Source: Roseibium album
Lineage (GTDB): Bacteria > Pseudomonadota > Alphaproteobacteria > Rhizobiales > Stappiaceae
Reading direction: 5' to 3'
Length of the DNA stretch: 64,000 bases
NCBI GenBank assembly: GCA_001404055.1
Contig: CXTY01000035.1
Location: forward strand, 1 to 64,000
This document shows positions 9,305-16,433 of the stretch, piece after piece. A model generated the notes under the pieces. That model was given only the letters and a program-made list of their open reading frames with translations, was not told the origin of the DNA and searched no databases. The first letter of the stretch is position 1. Every line of letters starts with the position of its first letter. The translations under genes and the position numbers were made by a program.

Positions 9305-9658
9305 ATGCGTAGCTTGTTTGTCGCATTGCTGATTGTCATATTCTCGGGGGTCCATACGGCCGCCGCATTTGGCGTTGCTCATATGGCAGCGAGCGACGTG
9401 GAACATTCGACGGTGATGGATCACGATCAGGTGGATTCTGCTGACAAAGCGATGTCTCATCAGATGAAATGCTGCGAAAAAGCGAGCGACGCCAGTTCCA
9501 GCTCAAAAAATCCGGGTTGCAGTGCAGACTGCGTTTCATTCGTCGTGAGTGGCATGGAAGTCTCGATTTCATCGTCCCTGACCGTGGAACGGCTCGGCAC
9601 CCCCTTGCTCTTTGCTTTGCAAGTAAAACCGCAGGACCATCCTCCCAAACGCCTCTGA
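9305..9658 (+). CDS. small exported Cys/His/Met-rich protein
   Basis: A protein of 117 residues with a signal peptide (MRSLFVALLIVIFSGVHTAAA). Its mature part is rich in His, Met and Cys, including a CC pair and a CSADC pair, and it ends in a hydrophobic segment. It resembles the loosely conserved DUF2946-like copper-associated proteins, but I am not certain of the family. It lies 61 bases after the multicopper oxidase in the same direction. A likely role is periplasmic copper binding. Confidence 0.7.
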   Translation: MRSLFVALLIVIFSGVHTAAAFGVAHMAASDVEHSTVMDHDQVDSADKAMSHQMKCCEKASDASSSSKNPGCSADCVSFVVSGMEVSISSSLTVERLGTPLLFALQVKPQDHPPKRL

Positions 9659-9666
9659 CCTTTCGA

Positions 9667-9695
9667 GCGGGAGCGTGATTATTCGCGCTCCGGAT
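9667..9695 (+). terminator. weak hairpin after the small Cys/His/Met protein
   Basis: GGAGCG and CGCTCC are separated by about ten bases just downstream of the preceding stop codon. There is no T-run, so it may be an mRNA 3' structure rather than a true terminator. Confidence 0.3.
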
Positions 9696-9789
9696 ATGTC
9701 AATGGTTTGGAAGGGTGAGCGGTGATTTTCCGATATCTGCTGAATTTGTGGCTCGGCACCGTTCGCCTTGAGAAATAGGCAAATGCCGC

Positions 9790-10092
9790 ATGAGCATTCA
9801 AGACAATACACAACTTCGAACGTCCGAACCTTGCGTGAAGGTCGCGGGTTCTGAGGAAAGTTCCACCAGAAAACATCTGAACGGGCACAATCTTTTCATG
9901 ATGGCCTGTTGTGTCGCCATGGTCGCGGGCACTGCGATCGTTATTGCGGCAGCTCCAGCCAGTCAGTCGCTGGGAGAGACACTCCTCCTTGCCGCGCCGG
10001 TTCTCGGCTGTCTTGGCGTGCATCTCGTCATGCACCGTTTCATGGGCAAGTCGTGTCACGGCAGCACAAAACAGGATCAGAAAAATGACTAA
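9790..10092 (+). CDS. small membrane protein (DUF2933-like)
   Basis: A protein of 100 residues with two predicted membrane helices (FMMACCVAMVAGTAIVIA and LLLAAPVLGCLGVHLVMH) and Cys and His residues near the ends. The layout, a helix pair with CC and H-x-x-M features, resembles DUF2933 proteins often found beside copper exporters, but the match is by eye only. Its stop overlaps the start of the next gene by eight bases (ATGACTAA), so the two are translationally coupled. Confidence 0.65.
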   Translation: MSIQDNTQLRTSEPCVKVAGSEESSTRKHLNGHNLFMMACCVAMVAGTAIVIAAAPASQSLGETLLLAAPVLGCLGVHLVMHRFMGKSCHGSTKQDQKND

Positions 10093-10549
10093 TCAAATAT
10101 TCGCTTCGCTTGCCCTGGCTGGATTGATTTCGGTCTCAAGCGCAGCAATCGCTGACGAAGACAAAACCGTCACAGTCTTCAAAACACCTTGGTGTGGTTG
10201 CTGCAAGGTGTGGACCGATGCCGTTGAAAATGCCGGTTATCATGTGTTGGTGAAAGATATGGAAGATCTGTCGGACATCAAAAAGCAGGCAGGTATTCCC
10301 GAAGACATGGAAGCGTGCCACACGGCTGTAATAGGTGGTGATCGCAAATACATCGTTGAAGGTCACGTGCCGCTCGAAGCAATCGACAAGATGATGTCGG
10401 AACGTCCCGACATCCGCGGAATAGTGGCCCCTGGAATGCCTCAGGGGTCTTTGGGCATGGGCAACGACCCAGACGCGAAATATACGGTCTTTTCGCTTAG
10501 CCTTAAGTCCTCTGATGAACCTCAACCCTACATGAAAACTGGCCAGTAG
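10085..10549 (+). CDS. DUF411 metal-binding protein
   Basis: An exported protein of 154 residues with a signal peptide (MTNQIFASLALAGLISV). The DUF411 core contains TPWCGCCKVW, a Cys motif resembling a metal or thioredoxin-type site. A later Cys lies in MEACHTAVIGG, and GHVPLEAI is typical of the family. DUF411 proteins are commonly encoded in copper or silver resistance loci. The ATG at 10085 overlaps the previous stop; the longer frame to 9911 would lack a signal peptide. The function is taken to be periplasmic metal binding. Confidence 0.88.
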   Translation: MTNQIFASLALAGLISVSSAAIADEDKTVTVFKTPWCGCCKVWTDAVENAGYHVLVKDMEDLSDIKKQAGIPEDMEACHTAVIGGDRKYIVEGHVPLEAIDKMMSERPDIRGIVAPGMPQGSLGMGNDPDAKYTVFSLSLKSSDEPQPYMKTGQ

Positions 10550-10555
10550 TTCTCC

Positions 10556-11221
10556 ATGATTAACCTGACAAGGAGAACCTTTCTTGCTGGGTCGGCGAGC
10601 CTTTCCGGGCTCGCCCTCAGCGGCTGCGTCTCCAGCACTTCACCTCCAGAAACTTTTCCACCTTCATCCGACCCGGCCTATTTGACTATGTACCGGGCAA
10701 TGCCGGAAGAACGTTTTCCGTTGCCGGCGATAAACCTCAAAAAGGTGCCGGATCGTTTCTACCGTCAGCAGGTCGACTACCCGACCAGTGAACGAGTGGG
10801 GACTTTGGTGGTCGATACTCGGAATTTCTACCTTTATCTTGTACAGGAGAACGGCAAGGCCATGCGCTACGGCGTTGGTCTGGGCCGTGCCGGTTTCGAA
10901 TGGTCCGGCAGGGCGAAGATCGCCCGGAAGTCGGAATGGCCCAAATGGACCCCTCCGGACGAGATGATCGAGCGGGAGCCTGAACTGGAAAAATGGAGTT
11001 GGCGTAACGGGGGCATGCCACCGGGTCTCGAAAACCCACTCGGGGCCAGAGCTCTCTACATTTTTCAGGGGAACAAGGACACGCTCTACCGACTTCATGG
11101 GACGGCAGAGTACTGGACCATTGGCAATGCCGTTTCCAGCGGATGCGTCAGGCTGATGAACCAGGACATCATTGACCTCCATGGACGGGTTCCGGTTGGA
11201 ACACCGATCATGGTGTTGTGA
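10556..11221 (+). CDS. L,D-transpeptidase (YkuD domain), lipoprotein or Tat-exported
   Basis: This enzyme forms 3-3 cross-links in peptidoglycan or attaches proteins to it. The N-terminus has RRTFLAGSASLSGLALSGC, which combines a twin-arginine-like start with a lipobox. The YkuD catalytic signature is present as HGTAEYWTIG, then SSGCVRL, with the catalytic Cys. Length (221 residues) is normal for a single-domain enzyme. It is embedded in the copper operon. Because copper is known to inhibit L,D-transpeptidases of E. coli, a copper-induced extra copy could maintain cross-linking under metal stress; this link is my inference. Confidence 0.9.
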   Translation: MINLTRRTFLAGSASLSGLALSGCVSSTSPPETFPPSSDPAYLTMYRAMPEERFPLPAINLKKVPDRFYRQQVDYPTSERVGTLVVDTRNFYLYLVQENGKAMRYGVGLGRAGFEWSGRAKIARKSEWPKWTPPDEMIEREPELEKWSWRNGGMPPGLENPLGARALYIFQGNKDTLYRLHGTAEYWTIGNAVSSGCVRLMNQDIIDLHGRVPVGTPIMVL

Positions 11222-11706
11222 TGGCCAGATCAGTCAGGACATGGTCCTTTTTGAGTAGTGCTGCAATCCTGATCGCGGCCGCTGGTGTTTATATATTCAA
11301 CAGCGGGCAGAGTACGAGTGCGGAACTGCACCCGAATGACAAGGCATTGATCGGTCAAGGTGCAAAAGTCTACGCCGCTTCCTGCGCGTCTTGTCACGGT
11401 GCCAACCTGGAAGGTGAAGAAGACTGGCGCTCGGGTAATCTCGACGGCACGCTCAAGGCGCCCCCTCACGACGAGACTGGCCATACCTGGCACCATGCTG
11501 ATGATTTGCTTTTCCGGATCACAAAATTCGGAACCGCAGATGCCTTGGGTCTCGAAGATTTCAAATCAAACATGCCCGCTTTCCAAGACACTCTGACCGA
11601 CCAGGAAATCATCGCTGTGCTTTCCTGGGTAAAGGCCCAATGGCCGGACAAGATCAGAGACCGTCACGACATGATGAATGAACGCGCGAAGGACATAAAC
11701 CAATGA
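11221..11706 (+). CDS. membrane-anchored c-type cytochrome
   Basis: A monohaem cytochrome c of 161 residues with an N-terminal helix (FLSSAAILIAAAGVYIF) and haem motif CASCH near residue 57. A distal Met in SNMPAF is the probable sixth ligand. The ATG at 11221 overlaps the stop of the L,D-transpeptidase (TGATG), and a GTG one codon earlier is less likely. It is similar in layout to the cytochrome at 5500 but diverged, with a longer loop after the haem (EGEEDWRSGNLDG). It probably serves the same electron path as the other copper-island cytochromes. Confidence 0.88.
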   Translation: MARSVRTWSFLSSAAILIAAAGVYIFNSGQSTSAELHPNDKALIGQGAKVYAASCASCHGANLEGEEDWRSGNLDGTLKAPPHDETGHTWHHADDLLFRITKFGTADALGLEDFKSNMPAFQDTLTDQEIIAVLSWVKAQWPDKIRDRHDMMNERAKDINQ

Positions 11707-12446
11707 AACGCCTGATTTTGAAATTCCTTATTCCGCTGCTCATTGCCGCATCGTTCGCGGTTCCTGCTTTCGCTGACACAGCGGCACTTTCAGAAGAAAG
11801 GGTCAAGGAACTGGCGCTTGAAGCCATTCTTGAAAATCCGGAAATCATCGAACTGGCAATCCAGCGTTTGCAGCAAGTCCAGCAGGAACGTCAACAGGCG
11901 GCCGTCATGGCAACGCTCGAGGCGCGGCGTTCTGACCTGGAACAAGACCCCAACGCTCCGGTACTCGGCAATCCCGATGGTGACATCACGATGGTCGAGT
12001 TCTTCGACTATAATTGTCCTTACTGCAAGCGAGCGAAACCCATTGTTGAAGCACTGCTCAAAGCCGATCCCAACATTCGTGTCGTGTTCCGGGAATGGCC
12101 TGTTCTGGGGGAAGGATCTGTCTATGCGGCTCGCGCTGCCTTGGCCGCACGCCAACAGGACAAATATGAGGAATTCCATTGGGCGCTCATGGGCTTCAGA
12201 GGACGGGCAGAAGAAGCTTCAGTTCTTGAAATTGCAAAAGATGTGGGTCTCGACATTGATAAACTTCAGGCAGATATGCAGGCTGATGAGGTTAACGGCC
12301 ACATTCGACTGTCAATGCAACTGGCTGAAGGTTTGAATATCAATGGCACCCCGTCTTTTGTAATCGGCGACACAGTTCTGCCAGGACTGCCAACCCTGGA
12401 GCAGCTCTCTGCTGCTGTTGATGAGGCCCGGGCAGCCGGCGGTTAG
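11703..12446 (+). CDS. DsbA-family thiol:disulfide oxidoreductase (ScsC-like)
   Basis: A periplasmic thioredoxin-fold protein of 247 residues. After the signal peptide there is a charged helical N-terminal segment (residues 30-80), as in ScsC/BdbD-type proteins. The active site NCPYC follows (Cys105 and Cys108), and the cis-proline loop is GTPSF. ScsC proteins (suppressor of copper sensitivity) protect or isomerise disulfides damaged by copper, which fits the location. The start overlaps the preceding cytochrome stop by four bases, making this the last gene of the operon. Confidence 0.9.
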   Translation: MKRLILKFLIPLLIAASFAVPAFADTAALSEERVKELALEAILENPEIIELAIQRLQQVQQERQQAAVMATLEARRSDLEQDPNAPVLGNPDGDITMVEFFDYNCPYCKRAKPIVEALLKADPNIRVVFREWPVLGEGSVYAARAALAARQQDKYEEFHWALMGFRGRAEEASVLEIAKDVGLDIDKLQADMQADEVNGHIRLSMQLAEGLNINGTPSFVIGDTVLPGLPTLEQLSAAVDEARAAGG

Positions 12447-12480
12447 GCTCGCAACCGAAGGACGTTGTCATACGGACAAG

Positions 12481-12514
12481 CGCCGCCGATTTTCCCTTGA
12501 AAGCGGCGGCGTGG
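12481..12514 (+). terminator. GC-rich hairpin after the copper operon
   Basis: CGCCGCCG pairs with CGGCGGCG, and an inner TTTC/GAAA helix closes a CCTT loop. It lies just after the DsbA-like gene. It lacks a T-run downstream on the plus strand, so it may act as an mRNA stabilising structure or a weak terminator. Confidence 0.45.
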
Positions 12515-12565
12515 AAAGTGCGCGGTGAATGATATTTATTGACGGATTTGGGTGCTTTGGGTGCT

Positions 12566-13333
12566 CTAGCTGTCACCCGCATCATTAGCTCCGGATAGCC
12601 GGGAAATCTTCAGATATCTGAAGATGTCGGGCAACCTGGGCATAAAGTAAATTTTGCCAAGCACTTCGGATTTTGGTTCCGGATCTGGAAGCTTTCCGTA
12701 TTTCAGGGCATGTCCAATAACCTGAGCCAAAGAATTGTCGGCCGCCTCAAAAAGCCGCGTTCGGTTTTGGATGGCAAACCTTGAGGTCGGCAGTTCGCCG
12801 CGCGCCAGGATCTCGCCCCCGTCCAGTTTTTCAGTCAGTCGCTGAACGACATATCCAACAGTTTTGGCTCCTTCGAGTATTTCCCAGAAACCCGGGGGAC
12901 CACCCCTGAAGGCGCGATTGTTTCCGTGGTGTATCGAGATCAGCCCTAGTCTGGCGCAAGAAAGGATATCTCCCTTGTAAATGCCGCGACCACCGAGCCG
13001 AATGATGAGGTCTATCTTTGCGTTTTGGATTTTGTCGATTTCAGACTTTGCAAAAACCTTGAAATGTCCCTTGAACTCGCATTCAAGTGAAACAGCCCCT
13101 TCCGGGGGAGCATAAACGTCCATTTTTCCAAAGCGTCGGGCTTCGATTTTTTCAAGCACGCGCCAAGCAGCTTTGCCGGGTACAGCACGCCAATTCCGTC
13201 TCAGATGGTTTTGCGGGCATTCAACGAAGTAAGTTAGCTCGGCATTCGAATTGCGCAGGACCGAATGGGTCGCCACCCAATCAAAAATCCTGGAACTCTT
13301 TTCCGCAAGTATTCCAATCTGTAGGGCGGTCAT
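12566..13333 (-). CDS. formyltransferase-family protein
   Basis: A protein of about 255 residues related to the catalytic domain of methionyl-tRNA and nucleotide-sugar formyltransferases. It starts with a beta strand (LQIGILAEKSS). It carries the active-site region GLISIHHGNNRAFRGGPPG, where the His after the strand and the preceding Asn/His positions match the family, followed by a Gly-rich loop. It lacks the C-terminal tRNA-binding domain of Fmt, so it probably acts on a sugar or small amine. The ATG at 13333 is preferred to a GTG at 13372. No sugar-biosynthesis genes are next to it, and its substrate is unknown. Confidence 0.75.
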   Translation of the reverse strand: MTALQIGILAEKSSRIFDWVATHSVLRNSNAELTYFVECPQNHLRRNWRAVPGKAAWRVLEKIEARRFGKMDVYAPPEGAVSLECEFKGHFKVFAKSEIDKIQNAKIDLIIRLGGRGIYKGDILSCARLGLISIHHGNNRAFRGGPPGFWEILEGAKTVGYVVQRLTEKLDGGEILARGELPTSRFAIQNRTRLFEAADNSLAQVIGHALKYGKLPDPEPKSEVLGKIYFMPRLPDIFRYLKISRLSGANDAGDS

Positions 13334-13556
13334 CACTTCAACCTGTGAAAGATCTTTTGTTTCGAGAACCACGCAGAGAAATTTTGATATCTTAATGTTC
13401 CATAACTGTATTTACGGAAGCCTTAATTCCAAATTGCGGGATCCCTTCGCGACCCTAAGCCGCCTGCAAGGTGGAGCAGCGTCTGGACGAATTTTAAGAC
13501 AGGGTTCCCATTTTCTCTTTGCTGTATGAACACCTTGCATTATTGTTGAGACGATT

Positions 13557-13745
13557 GGTGCCTCAAGCAGTGCAAAGCACTCGGGCCTAACAGGGAATTT
13601 GGAAGGGCAGACCCAAGTCGGGTGCCTGATGCCAAAGCCGCCCCCGCGACTGTATGCGGTTAGCGACTATCCGACAAACCACTCACTGGAAAGTGGGGAA
13701 GGTGGGTAGCCGCAACGATCCGCGAGCCAGGAGACCTGCCAAGCG
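13557..13745 (+). ncRNA. cobalamin riboswitch
   Basis: The conserved cobalamin-aptamer elements appear in order. They are an upstream GGTGCC segment, AACAGGGAA at about 13590, GCCGCCCCCGCGACTGT at 13637-13653, a hairpin around CACTCACTGGAAAGTGGGGAAGG, and the B12 box GAGCCAGGAGACCTGCC at 13724-13740. It ends 45 bases before the cbtB start. It should turn off cbtBA when adenosylcobalamin or a related form is abundant, linking cobalt uptake to B12 level. Confidence 0.95.
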
Positions 13746-13789
13746 TACACCAACCCACCGTCGGGTGTGACGGTTAGGAGATTATTGTA

Positions 13790-13963
13790 ATGACTGCACT
13801 CACTGGAAGTTCTGCGGCGACGTTGTCCGCAAAGGTTGGCCCTATTTTGCTGGCTGCCCTTCTTGGGATCGGGATAGTTGCGATTGCCGGTCACGGGCAA
13901 GCTCACGTTCTGCACGATGCCGCGCATGACGTACGTCATGCGACGGGTTTCCCCTGCCACTGA
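13790..13963 (+). CDS. cbtB: CbtB, small cobalt-transporter subunit
   Basis: A 57-residue membrane protein with one transmembrane helix (PILLAALLGIGIVAIAG). It is followed by a histidine-rich C-terminus (HGQAHVLHDAAHDVRH) ending in PCH, the typical CbtB pattern of cobalt-liking residues. The ATG at 13790 follows TTAGGAG. It is directly under the cobalamin riboswitch and its stop lies one base before the cbtA start. CbtB and CbtA together form the predicted cobalt transporter of organisms that make B12. Confidence 0.92.
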   Translation: MTALTGSSAATLSAKVGPILLAALLGIGIVAIAGHGQAHVLHDAAHDVRHATGFPCH

Positions 13964-13964
13964 C

Positions 13965-14666
13965 ATGTACATGAAATTGATTTCCAGCGCGTTGTTCGCT
14001 GGAGGAGCGGCAGGCCTGCTTGCAGGTCTGCTTCAGCTTTTGTTTGTCCAACCGGTTCTGCTTCACGCTGAACTGTATGAGGTCGGCACCCTTGTTCACT
14101 TCGGTGCCGGGGCGTCGGCTCCTGCGAACCCAGCAGTTCCAGTCCTTGAATTGACCCGGGACGGATTGAGCCTTCTGTTCAACATCCTGATTTATTGCGG
14201 GTATGGGTTTTTGCTCGTTGCTGCAATGGCACTTGCTGAAGGACGCAGCACCGTGCCTAACGGCCGGACAGGGATTGTTTGGGGCATAGCTGGGTTCGTT
14301 GTCGTCCAGATGCTTCCGGCTTTCTCCCTTGCACCGGAAGTTCCTGGTGTCGCAGCGGGGGATGTTTACGACCGACAGGTTTGGTGGGGACTGACGGTTG
14401 CCAGCGCTGCTGTCGCGCTCTGGTTGATTGCATTCAGCAAAGGCTGGACTTCTTGGGCTGCTGCCGCAGTTTTGCTGTTCGCGCCACATCTTTATGGAGC
14501 TCCGGAACCGGATTACTTTGCTGGCACTGCTCCACCGGAGGTCGCAGCACTCTTTGCGGCGCGTTCGTTGGGAAGTGGGTTTTTCGCCTGGTCGGTTCTT
14601 GGCTGCGTAATAGGCTTTTTATGGGCCAGGGCTGAAAAGGCGAGCCAGGAGCAGGCCCCTGTCTGA
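13965..14666 (+). CDS. cbtA: CbtA, cobalt transporter membrane subunit
   Basis: A 233-residue integral membrane protein with about five hydrophobic helices, beginning MYMKLISSALFAGGAAGLL. Conserved His and acidic residues occur near the first helices (LLHAELYE) and in the loops. It has normal length for the CbtA family and shares the riboswitch-controlled message with cbtB. Two start codons two residues apart (13965 and 13971) are possible, and the first is adjacent to the cbtB stop. Its predicted role is cobalt import for cobalamin synthesis. Confidence 0.93.
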   Translation: MYMKLISSALFAGGAAGLLAGLLQLLFVQPVLLHAELYEVGTLVHFGAGASAPANPAVPVLELTRDGLSLLFNILIYCGYGFLLVAAMALAEGRSTVPNGRTGIVWGIAGFVVVQMLPAFSLAPEVPGVAAGDVYDRQVWWGLTVASAAVALWLIAFSKGWTSWAAAAVLLFAPHLYGAPEPDYFAGTAPPEVAALFAARSLGSGFFAWSVLGCVIGFLWARAEKASQEQAPV

Positions 14667-14681
14667 TGTGAACACATGAAT

Positions 14682-14708
14682 GGATGCGGTGCTGCCACCG
14701 CATCCTTT
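14682..14708. terminator. rho-independent terminator between cbtA and DUF1636 gene
   Basis: A perfect 10-base-pair stem (GGATGCGGTG / CACCGCATCC) with a four-base loop is followed by TTTAT on the plus strand. It stands between convergent genes and probably ends the cbtBA message. Confidence 0.8.
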
Positions 14709-14709
14709 A

Positions 14710-15063
14710 TCAGCCCGGTATGCGGCCGATAAGACAGAGCCTCAGCCTGCCGCAGCCACGCGCATCTTCGATCCAACCACCTTTAGCATCTAGGTAAACC
14801 CGGCAAGTTGATATTATGTCGGGAATATCATTTGGAAGTTCGAGTGAACCAAAGAGCAAAGCAGCGCTTTCCTTGCCCCTGATAGCAAGGGTCTGAGACC
14901 GCTCGCAGGCCCCTAGACAATCCACTGACGCCACAGATATTTGCGCCGCCAGTCCGGCTTGCCCCAATGCGTCTTCGATGGCGCTTCGATGCTCAGAATG
15001 GATAGTCCCATGTGTATCCTTTGAATTACAGGTTTTGCAAAGGAATAGTTGGACTTCTGACAT
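14710..15063 (-). CDS. DUF1636 metal-binding protein
   Basis: A small soluble protein of 117 residues belonging to the DUF1636 family. It has an N-terminal CKTC motif, a central CLGAC motif and another Cys near the end (ARGCGR), giving a ferredoxin-like set of cysteines that may bind metal or an iron-sulfur cluster. DUF1636 genes often stand next to cobalamin or cobalt genes, in agreement with cbtBA here on the opposite strand. The ATG at 15063 is chosen; a TTG codon precedes it. It lies 36 bases after the gene at 15100, so both probably form an operon. Confidence 0.82.
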   Translation of the reverse strand: MSEVQLFLCKTCNSKDTHGTIHSEHRSAIEDALGQAGLAAQISVASVDCLGACERSQTLAIRGKESAALLFGSLELPNDIPDIISTCRVYLDAKGGWIEDARGCGRLRLCLIGRIPG

Positions 15064-15099
15064 CAAGTTACGCTCCGGATCATGTACTCTTCTCTCCTG

Positions 15100-15447
15100 T
15101 CAGTGTTCAAAACCCTTGAGACGCCAAAGTTGAGTGTGAATGTCTCCGAGCGTTTTGAACATTGAGATGTACAGCTTTTCTCTGGTGTGAGTACAGCATG
15201 TTGCATAAAGCGATCCAAGCGCGGCCCCGACGCGGGATACGTCGTCGATGTACGCGTCAATTTTCTCGGGATCGTCTGAATTAGGTTCCTTTGATACTGC
15301 GCTCAATTTTTCAATCTCTTCGCCAAGATTGACCATCTTTGCGCTACGCTCTGCCAGGCAACACGTGTCCCTCAACTTCTCAAGCGTTTCTTTGCAGTCC
15401 CGGACAAGTGTTGAAATACTTTTTGTTTCATCTATTTGATCAAGCAA
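15100..15447 (-). CDS. small helical Cys-containing protein, unknown
   Basis: A 115-residue protein that I do not recognise. It appears all-helical and carries six cysteines, mostly in two clusters (DTCCLAER and YATCCTHTREK) plus a Cys in VRDCKETL, which could line a helical bundle and bind metal. It starts with TTG, preceded by AGAGGG at suitable distance. The DUF1636 gene follows after 36 bases in the same direction. Together with the cobalt genes nearby this suggests metal storage or sensing, but no activity can be named. Confidence 0.6.
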   Translation of the reverse strand: MLDQIDETKSISTLVRDCKETLEKLRDTCCLAERSAKMVNLGEEIEKLSAVSKEPNSDDPEKIDAYIDDVSRVGAALGSLYATCCTHTREKLYISMFKTLGDIHTQLWRLKGFEH

Positions 15448-15849
15448 TTTGGAGCCCTCTTGTTTTGATGTTCCCTAAACGTTTTGCCGGGTTCCCGGGC
15501 TGGAAGGTCAAGCACATTTATGAGGGCTATGGTTGTTTGCTTGTCTGAGCTTCTGCGCTCATAGGCGTTCGAAGCCTGATTGCATGAACAACCTTTCTTT
15601 ATCGCCACCCTACCGCATCGATCATGTCAGGTTTCGGAAAGTCGTTATAACAAAAGGAATTTCTGAACTGAGGGAACGGCGCGGATATTGAATCATAAAT
15701 TCCTCGCGGGCAGCTTTGGGCCAGAATCGCCTGCGCATCCAGGGTCGACGAATGTCTGCTCCGCTCTCCGAACGCACGCATGCTGCCAGTCAGTTCCCGG
15801 CCTCATCCAAGACCTTCGTCCAGCCCTCTGTGCGATTAATTGCATTTCA

Positions 15850-16140
15850 CTCAAAAAGGAAGGGTGTCCGTCCCTGGATATGTGGGACGACTACTCTGAG
15901 GCAAAGGAGAACAGGTTTTTCTATACCCACACTGCGGACACTCCCTGGACTGTTGTGCGGTCAGACGACAAGAAAAGAGCGCGGATAAACCGCATGCGGT
16001 ATTTTATCCGGTCGTTGCCATATCCGGCGGCGGACACGGAGATCAACCTCGAGCCAGACCCCAAAATTGCCGGGCCCGCAGACTCCTTTTACCAGACACT
16101 CGAAGATTTTGATGCAAGCCGTCAACTGAAGGTCGGATAG
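15850..16140 (+). pseudogene. C-terminal remnant of polyphosphate kinase 2 (PPK2)
   Basis: The open frame reaching 16140 includes a segment typical of the PPK2 C-terminus: MWDDYSEAKENRFFYTHT, then APWTVVRSDD-like (here TPWTVVRSDDKKRARINRMR). Only about 80 of the usual 260-300 residues are recognisable. The upstream part of the frame (from 15688) does not resemble PPK2, and the Walker A and B motifs of the family are missing. The rest was probably lost by deletion. Confidence 0.65.
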
Positions 16141-16433
16141 CAGAAAGATGGTAGCGATCCAAAACTTGCTGAGTATTGGCGTTCATGGTCCAATTGCACT
16201 CACGAACGGGTTGGTGTCCTGCTTGTAAATACCGAGAAACACTTCATAAGCAATGTTTGATGGAAACGGGACACGGGGTTAGTCGCGCGGGTCTCTATAT
16301 CTTCTCTCAGGTGCAAGCCTTTTTGTTCCAACGTCAAACTCTTCGAAGCTGCAAAGCGGAGCACAGAACAGATGAAAGGTCAGTTGAGTTGCCCCCGGGA
16401 GCGGTTCGTTCTCAGGCTCCCTTCCTCAGCTGA

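Noticed and set aside
16176-16433. Plus-strand frame of 85 residues between PPK2 remnant and BTAD gene
   Set aside because: It has no recognisable domain and no ribosome binding site; its composition looks like a chance frame.
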